Shown in pieces: positions 59,108-64,000 of a stretch of DNA of 64,000 bases. The stretch covers positions 2,901,501 to 2,965,500 of the forward strand of contig NZ_CP079194.1 of NCBI RefSeq assembly GCF_019297855.1, given 5' to 3'. The translations under genes and the position numbers were made by a program. How positions within the stretch are numbered: the first letter of the stretch is position 1; each line of letters starts with the position of its first letter. A model generated the notes under the pieces. That model had not been told where the DNA came from and ran no database searches. It saw only the letters and a list, made by a program, of their open reading frames with translations. The DNA comes from Gymnodinialimonas ceratoperidinii. Its GTDB lineage: Bacteria > Pseudomonadota > Alphaproteobacteria > Rhodobacterales > Rhodobacteraceae.

Positions 59108-60301
59108 ATGCACATCGCCATTCTGACCAGACCCGCCGCGACCTTCCTCGCGGCGGTTTTCGTTTGCCTCTCGACCCTCGTCGCGCAGGCGCAGGGCTAT
59201 GATACCCAGGCCCGCGCGGCCTATGTCTACGACCACGGCTCGGGTCAGGTGCTGCTGGCCCTGAACGCCGACGAGCCGCTGCCGCCGGCCTCCATGTCCA
59301 AGCTGATGACGCTGCTGATGGCCTTCGAGGCGCTGCGCGACGGGCGCCTGACGCTGGAGACGCGGGTGCCGGTCTCCGAACACGCGATGAGCTTCGGCGG
59401 CTCCACCATGTTCCTCAACACCCAGGACCGCCCGACCATTGAAGAGCTCATCCGCGGCGTCGTCATCGTCTCGGGCAATGATGCCGCCGTGGCCCTTGGT
59501 GAGGCGCTGTCGCCCGACGGGACCGAGGCGGGCTTCGCCACCCTAATGACGCAACGCGCGCGGCAGCTCGGCATGATGAACTCCACCTTCGAGAATGCCT
59601 CGGGCTGGCCTGCCGAAAACCACCGCATGTCGATGCGCGATCTCGGCATCCTCGCGCAGCGCCTGATCGAGGAATTCCCCGAATACTACGCTTATTTTCA
59701 GGAAACCGAGTTCGATTACGAGAACCGCAGCCCCGCCAACCGCTTCAACCGCAACCCGCTTCTGGGTCTGGGCATCGGCGCCGACGGGCTGAAGACCGGC
59801 CACACGCAGGAGGCCGGCTACGGGCTGGTCGGCTCCGCCATGCAGGGCGACCGACGCGTCACCTTCGTGATCTCCGGCCTCCCCTCCTCCGAGGCCCGCG
59901 CCGACGAGGCCGAGCGCATCGTGACATGGGCCTTCCGCCAATTCGTCATGCGCGACGTGGTGGAGCCGGGGGTGGAACTGGCCCGCGTGCCGGTGTTCCT
60001 CGGCGCGCAGCAAACGGTCGGCCTCGCCCCGTCCGAGGGGATCGAGATGCTGCTGCCCGCCCTGCTCGACCCCGAGATCGAGGCGACGCTCACCTACACC
60101 AGCCCCCTGCCCGCCCCGGTCACGGCCGGCGACGTCGTGGGCGAATTGCACGTGGCGCAAGGCGTCCACGGGTTTGAGGCCCGGGTCCCCCTCGTCGCCA
60201 CGGATGATGTGGAGCGGGGCGGCCCAATGGTGCGCATCGGCGCGGCATGGACGAACGTGCGCGGCATGGTGATGGGCAACGCCGACCTCCCCTCGTTCTG
60301 A
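59108..60301 (+). CDS. D-alanyl-D-alanine carboxypeptidase (PBP5/6 type)
   Basis: A 397-residue secreted penicillin-binding protein. A signal peptide (LAAVFVCLSTLVAQAQ, cleavage near residue 29) precedes the S11 peptidase domain with S-x-x-K in PPASMSKLMTLL (about residue 62), S-x-N in IVSGNDAAVA (about 121) and K-T-G in GLKTGHTQEAG (about 224). A C-terminal beta domain (from about 280) follows; a membrane-anchoring amphipathic helix is not evident. It trims pentapeptides from peptidoglycan. The upstream SPOR lipoprotein and downstream tmk make a common core arrangement in Rhodobacterales (recalled). Confidence 0.93.
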   Translation: MHIAILTRPAATFLAAVFVCLSTLVAQAQGYDTQARAAYVYDHGSGQVLLALNADEPLPPASMSKLMTLLMAFEALRDGRLTLETRVPVSEHAMSFGGSTMFLNTQDRPTIEELIRGVVIVSGNDAAVALGEALSPDGTEAGFATLMTQRARQLGMMNSTFENASGWPAENHRMSMRDLGILAQRLIEEFPEYYAYFQETEFDYENRSPANRFNRNPLLGLGIGADGLKTGHTQEAGYGLVGSAMQGDRRVTFVISGLPSSEARADEAERIVTWAFRQFVMRDVVEPGVELARVPVFLGAQQTVGLAPSEGIEMLLPALLDPEIEATLTYTSPLPAPVTAGDVVGELHVAQGVHGFEARVPLVATDDVERGGPMVRIGAAWTNVRGMVMGNADLPSF

Positions 60302-60431
60302 CCCCACCCGCGCCCGGAACACCCACGCCCGCTCCAGCCCGAACGCCCCCACACAGCCGCGCGCCTTGCCCTGCTGCCCCTGCCATGCAAAACCTGCACG
60401 GCAAGTGACAAAAGCCCGGAGCGCGCGCCCC

Positions 60432-61058
60432 ATGCCCCCCCTATTCATCAGCCTTGAGGGCATCGACGGTTCCGGCAAATCGACCCAGACCGCGCGCCTC
60501 GTGAACTGGCTGGAACAACAGGGCCGCGCCCCCCTGCGCACCCGCGAGCCGGGCGGCTCTCCCGGAGCGGAAGAGATCCGGCGCCTGCTGGTGGAAGGCG
60601 ACCCCGACCGCTGGAGCGCCGAGACCGAGATCCTGCTCTTCACCGCCGCCCGACGCGATCACCTCGAACGCACGATCCGCCCCGCCCTCGCAGCCGGGCG
60701 CGACGTGGTGACGGACCGCTTCGCCGACAGCACCCGTGTCTACCAGGGCGCGACCCGGGGCGAGCTGCGCGGCCTCGTCGACCGCATCCACGCCGCCGCC
60801 ATCGACGTGGAACCCGATCTGACCCTGATCCTCGACATGGACCCCGAACTGGCCCTGTCGCGCGGCCTCGCCCGCGACAGCGGCGAAGACCGGTTCGAGG
60901 ATTTCGGCCTTCCCTTCCAGCAAAAACTCCGCGCAGGCTTCCGCGCCCTCGCCGAGGAAGCGCCCGAGCGCTGCGTGCTGGTCGACGCCTCCGCCGACCC
61001 CGACACGATCGCCGCAACCCTGGCCCGGATCACCGCCTCCCGCCTCGGCCTCGCCTGA
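60432..61058 (+). CDS. tmk: Thymidylate kinase
   Basis: A 208-residue enzyme that phosphorylates dTMP to dTDP. The P-loop is FISLEGIDGSGKSTQT (residues 5-20), the DRX motif is VVTDRFADSTRVYQGA (about 92) and RTREPGGSPGAEEIR carries the substrate-binding Arg region near 36. ATG at 60432 is used since the P-loop domain begins there. holB and tatD follow downstream, the usual tmk-holB-tatD order of bacteria. Confidence 0.96.
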   Translation: MPPLFISLEGIDGSGKSTQTARLVNWLEQQGRAPLRTREPGGSPGAEEIRRLLVEGDPDRWSAETEILLFTAARRDHLERTIRPALAAGRDVVTDRFADSTRVYQGATRGELRGLVDRIHAAAIDVEPDLTLILDMDPELALSRGLARDSGEDRFEDFGLPFQQKLRAGFRALAEEAPERCVLVDASADPDTIAATLARITASRLGLA

Positions 61059-61100
61059 CGCGCCCGACACCTCCCCCCAACGCCAGCGCCCGCCCCAGCT

Positions 61101-61170
61101 CCTTCATCTTGGCCCTACAACTCCGGGGGACAGGCGCCGCCGCAGGCGGGGCATGGGGGGCAGAGCCCCC
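61101..61170 (+). repeat. Dispersed two-hairpin repeat, copy 2
   Basis: A 29-nt box (61101-61129) matches copy 1 at 25204 with only one deleted base. It is followed by hairpin CCGCC/GGCGG (61137-61141 and 61145-61149) and hairpin GGGGGC-AGA-GCCCCC (61156-61170). It lies 42 bp after the tmk stop and before holB. Confidence 0.75.
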
Positions 61171-61289
61171 ACCCGAACACCGCAGCACACCCCAAGCCCC
61201 CCGCAGCACCTCCGCGCCCGCAAGATTTTCTGCCCCCGCCCCGTCCGAACGCCCTGCACCCTGCCGACGGCCCGTGTTACACCCACCCC

Positions 61290-62414
61290 ATGGCCGATGA
61301 TCTCCCCCTCGAATCCGACCGCCTCGACGGCGCGCCGCACCCGCGCGACGCGGCCCGTCTTTTCGGTCACGCCGGCGCCGAGGCCGATTTCCTTGCCGCT
61401 GCCAGCTCCGGGCGCCTGCCCCACGGCTGGCTGCTGACCGGGCCGAAAGGGGTCGGCAAGGCCACCTTCGCGTGGCGCGCGGCGAAATTCCTGCTGAGCA
61501 CGCCGCCCCCCGACGCGGACGACATGTTCGGCGCCCCGCCGCCGCCCGAAAGCCTCGATGTCTCGCCGGATCACCCCGTCAGCCACCGTATCGCCGCCCT
61601 CAGCGAGCCGGGCCTCTTCCTGCTCCGCCGTCCGGTGGATGAGAAGGATGCCAAGAAGCTCAAGACGGTCATCACCGTGGACGAAGTGCGCGGCCTGAAG
61701 GGGTTCTTCCACATGTCTGCTGGCAACGCCCGCCGCGTGGTCATCGTCGACAGCGCGGACGAGATGAACCCCTCGGCTGCCAACGCCCTGCTGAAGGAGT
61801 TGGAGGAGCCGCCCGAAGGCGCAGTCCTCTTCCTGATCTCGCACCGCCCCTCGGGCCTTCTGCCGACGATCCGCTCGCGCTGCCGCACCCTGCGGTTCAA
61901 CCCCCTGGGCGATGCGGACCTCGCCTCGGCGCTGCTGCAGGCCGGGGCCGAGCCGCCCGAGGGCGCGGCCTTGGCCACGCTCGCCCAAGGCTCCGTGGGC
62001 GAGGCCATCGCCCTGGCCGAACAGGGCGGCCCGTCGCTCTATGCCGATATCTGCAACCTGCTGGCCACGCTGCCCACCATGGACCGCCAATTGGCGATCC
62101 GCCTCGCAGAAGGGACAGCCGGCAAGGCCAACGAGGGGCGCTTCACCCTGACGCTCTCGTTGCTCGATACCGCCCTGTCGCGCGCGGCGCGGCTTGGGGC
62201 GACCGGGCAGATGCCTACCGAGATCGTCCCGAACGAGGCCGCCACCCTGCAACGCCTCGCCCCCACCCCCGGCCACGCCCGGGAATGGGCGAACCTCGCG
62301 CAGTCGCTCACCGCCCGCGCGCGGCGCGGCAAGGCGGTCAACCTTGACCCCGCCGCGCTGGTGTTTGATATCTTCCTCGATCTGGACCGGATGGCGGCCC
62401 GGCTTGCCGCGTGA
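61290..62414 (+). CDS. holB: DNA polymerase III subunit delta'
   Basis: A 374-residue clamp-loader subunit of the AAA+ family. The N-terminal P-loop-like segment is WLLTGPKGVGKATFAWRAAKFLL (about residues 47-69), and ITVDEVRGLKGFFHMSAGNARRVVIVDSADEMNPSAANALLKELEEPP (about 128-175) holds the Walker B-like and sensor region; IRSRCRTLRF is the SRC motif. Its zinc-binding cysteine module, present in some delta' proteins, is not seen. tmk precedes it and tatD follows 10 bp after its stop. Confidence 0.93.
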   Translation: MADDLPLESDRLDGAPHPRDAARLFGHAGAEADFLAAASSGRLPHGWLLTGPKGVGKATFAWRAAKFLLSTPPPDADDMFGAPPPPESLDVSPDHPVSHRIAALSEPGLFLLRRPVDEKDAKKLKTVITVDEVRGLKGFFHMSAGNARRVVIVDSADEMNPSAANALLKELEEPPEGAVLFLISHRPSGLLPTIRSRCRTLRFNPLGDADLASALLQAGAEPPEGAALATLAQGSVGEAIALAEQGGPSLYADICNLLATLPTMDRQLAIRLAEGTAGKANEGRFTLTLSLLDTALSRAARLGATGQMPTEIVPNEAATLQRLAPTPGHAREWANLAQSLTARARRGKAVNLDPAALVFDIFLDLDRMAARLAA

Positions 62415-62424
62415 GACCCCCCGA

Positions 62425-63216
62425 ATGAGCACTCCTTCCATCGTCGACAGCCACTGCCACCTGGACTTTGACAGCCTCTCCGAAGAGCTGCCCGAGGTCG
62501 TGTCCCGCGCCGTCGAGGCGGGCGTCACGCGCATGGTGACGATCTGCACCCGCCTGCGCAACGCGCCGCAGGTGCAAGCCATCGCCGAGGCCCATGCGCC
62601 GGTCTTCTGGGCCGGCGGCACGCATCCGATGTCGGTGGCCGAAGAACCCATGGCGACGCTCGACGAGCTGGAGGCGCTGGCGCAGCACCCGAAGTTCGTG
62701 GGCATCGGCGAGACCGGGCTGGATTACCATTACACCGCCGACAGCAAGGACGTGCAGCAGGAGAGCCTCCGCCTGCATATCGAGGCCGCGCGCCGCACCC
62801 GGTTGCCGCTGATCATCCACGCGCGCGACGCCGATGATGACATGGCGCGCATCCTGACCGAGGAGCACGCCAACGGCGCGTTCACCTGCGTGATGCATTG
62901 CTTCAGCTCCTCCGCCGCGCTCGCCAAGGCCGCGCTGGACCTCGACTTCTACCTCTCGATGTCGGGCATCACCGCCTTCCCCAAGAGCCAAGAGTTGCGC
63001 GACATCTTCGCCGCCGCCCCGCTCGACCGGATCCTTGTCGAAACCGACAGCCCCTACCTCGCGCCGCCGCCCCATCGCGGCAAGCGCAACGAGCCCGCCT
63101 TCACCGCCCATACCGCGCGCCGCGCCGCCGAGACCTTCGGCCTCGACTACGCAGACTTCGCCGCCCGCACGACCGAGAACTTCGACCGCCTGTTCTGGAA
63201 GGCCGCCCATGGCTGA
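62425..63216 (+). CDS. tatD: TatD family hydrolase
   Basis: A 263-residue metal-dependent hydrolase of the amidohydrolase superfamily. The metal motif HCHLDF follows the N-terminal IVDSHCHLDFDSL (about residues 9-16); IGETGLDYHY (about 93) holds the bridging Glu, HARDADDDM (about 131) another His, MHCFSSS (about 156) and DRILVETDSPYLAP (about 203) the distal Asp. TatD proteins are 3'-5' DNA exonucleases with a role in repair. The following hydrolase starts inside its last codons (8-bp overlap). Confidence 0.94.
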   Translation: MSTPSIVDSHCHLDFDSLSEELPEVVSRAVEAGVTRMVTICTRLRNAPQVQAIAEAHAPVFWAGGTHPMSVAEEPMATLDELEALAQHPKFVGIGETGLDYHYTADSKDVQQESLRLHIEAARRTRLPLIIHARDADDDMARILTEEHANGAFTCVMHCFSSSAALAKAALDLDFYLSMSGITAFPKSQELRDIFAAAPLDRILVETDSPYLAPPPHRGKRNEPAFTAHTARRAAETFGLDYADFAARTTENFDRLFWKAAHG

Positions 63217-64000
63217 GCTGCGCGTCACCATCCTCGGCTGCGGGTCCTCCGGCGGTGTGCCGCGACTGGGCGGCATCTGGGGTGACTGCGATCCCTCCAA
63301 CCCCCGAAACATGCGCCGCCGCTGCTCGTTGCTGGTCGAGCAGGAGGGCGCGGAGGGCACCACCCGCGTGCTGATCGACACCTCCCCCGACCTGCGTGCG
63401 CAGCTACTGGACGCGGGCGTGGGCCACCTCGACGCGGTGCTCTACACCCACGCCCATGCCGATCATGTCCATGGGCTCGACGACTTGCGGATGATCGTCT
63501 TCAACATGCGCGCGCGCCTGCCCGTCTATGCCGACGGCGCCACCACGAACGACCTGCTGAACCGCTTCGGCTACGCCTTCGTGCAGCCGCCGGGCTCCGC
63601 CTATCCACCGATCCTCGACATCCATGGGATCGACGGCGACGTCACCATCGACGGCGCCGGTGGCCCGCTCACCTTCACCCCCTTCGAGGTGACCCACGGC
63701 AACATCGACGCCCTCGGCTTCCGCGTCGCCGACGTGGCCTATCTGCCCGACGTCTCCGACATCCCCGATGAGGTCTGGCCGGTACTCCAAGGGCTCGACA
63801 CATGGATTCTCGACGCGCTGCGCCGCACCCCGCACCCGAGCCACAGCCATCTCGAGAACTCGTTGGAATGGATCGCCCGCGCCGCGCCACGCCGCGCGGT
63901 GCTCACCAACATGCACATCGATCTCGATTACCAGGATGTCGCCGACGAGACGCCGGACCATGTGACCCCTGCCTATGACGGCATGACCCTCACGTTCGAC
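63209..64000 (+). CDS. MBL-fold metallohydrolase (PhnP-like; 3' partial)
   Basis: The frame opens at ATG 63209 inside the tatD end and runs to the last base of the window (264 codons without a stop), so the C-terminus is missing. The metallo-beta-lactamase motif HxHxDH is in LYTHAHADHVHGLDDLR (about residue 73), preceded by RVLIDTSPDLRAQLLDAGV. The N-terminal VTILGCGSSGGVPRLGG and the missing C-terminal His-rich motif are typical of PhnP/RNase-Z-like phosphodiesterases. It commonly follows tatD in alphaproteobacteria (recalled). Confidence 0.9.
   Translation, partial: MAELRVTILGCGSSGGVPRLGGIWGDCDPSNPRNMRRRCSLLVEQEGAEGTTRVLIDTSPDLRAQLLDAGVGHLDAVLYTHAHADHVHGLDDLRMIVFNMRARLPVYADGATTNDLLNRFGYAFVQPPGSAYPPILDIHGIDGDVTIDGAGGPLTFTPFEVTHGNIDALGFRVADVAYLPDVSDIPDEVWPVLQGLDTWILDALRRTPHPSHSHLENSLEWIARAAPRRAVLTNMHIDLDYQDVADETPDHVTPAYDGMTLTFD

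Noticed and set aside
61104..62705. 533-codon minus-strand frame
   Set aside because: Antisense to holB, whose AAA+ motifs are unmistakable.

Overview
The window looks like a chromosomal segment of a marine alphaproteobacterium of the Rhodobacterales (Roseobacter group). The grounds are high GC, compact Shine-Dalgarno operons, and a right flank (SPOR lipoprotein, D,D-carboxypeptidase, tmk, holB, tatD, MBL hydrolase) that resembles a typical Rhodobacterales core block. This is judged from gene content and protein similarity recalled from memory; no search was run.

Layout. 1-2.2 kb: 3' two thirds of a self-sufficient reductive dehalogenase fused to a flavin/[2Fe-2S] reductase. 2.3-7.2 kb: manC-manB (GDP-mannose supply) facing a BY-kinase/Wzz polysaccharide co-polymerase. 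7.4-12.5 kb: msrA, a GreA/B-like factor, a poly-gamma-glutamate-hydrolase-like protein, a class II glutamine amidotransferase, a soluble GAF-PAS histidine kinase and a YciF-like ferritin-fold protein. 12.6-19.5 kb: a tightly coupled seven-gene operon (three GT2, one GT4, acyl-CoA dehydrogenase-like, PIG-L deacetylase, methyltransferase) that probably builds an unidentified glycoconjugate. 19.7-25.1 kb: a tail-anchored small protein, an M20 carbamoylase/amidohydrolase, and a complete proline pathway (proB divergent from proC-proA). 25.2-30.9 kb: a dispersed two-hairpin repeat, a small secreted protein, and a SARP-like regulator divergent from a PAP2/haloperoxidase-fold protein and an intracellular subtilase.

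31.0-38.8 kb holds the most striking locus, an autoinducer-2 (AI-2) uptake and processing system assembled from unusual parts. LsrR and LsrK are transcribed divergently from a six-gene operon encoding a single permease, a periplasmic protein that resembles Vibrio LuxP (not LsrB), a single-domain ATPase, an RbsD/FucU mutarotase, LsrG, and a stand-alone class II aldolase in the place where LsrF would be expected.

38.8-57.4 kb is accessory DNA with several signs of decay. It contains two defective IS6-family copies, TRAP-permease, IS1182-like and IS3 remnants, frameshifted 2OG-oxygenase and GNAT genes, a RES toxin beside a truncated antitoxin, and a serine recombinase that lacks its catalytic serine. 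Embedded in it is an apparently intact acetoin-dehydrogenase-type operon (acoA, acoB, separate lipoyl carrier, separate E2 catalytic domain, lipoate ligase, DUF1330) with an AcoR-type regulator and a strong palindromic operator, a LysR/CmcJ-like/SDR group, a quinone-oxidoreductase-like protein and a cNMP-binding thioredoxin-reductase-like protein. tRNA-Ser(UGA) at 57.8 kb separates this region from the core block that runs to the window end.
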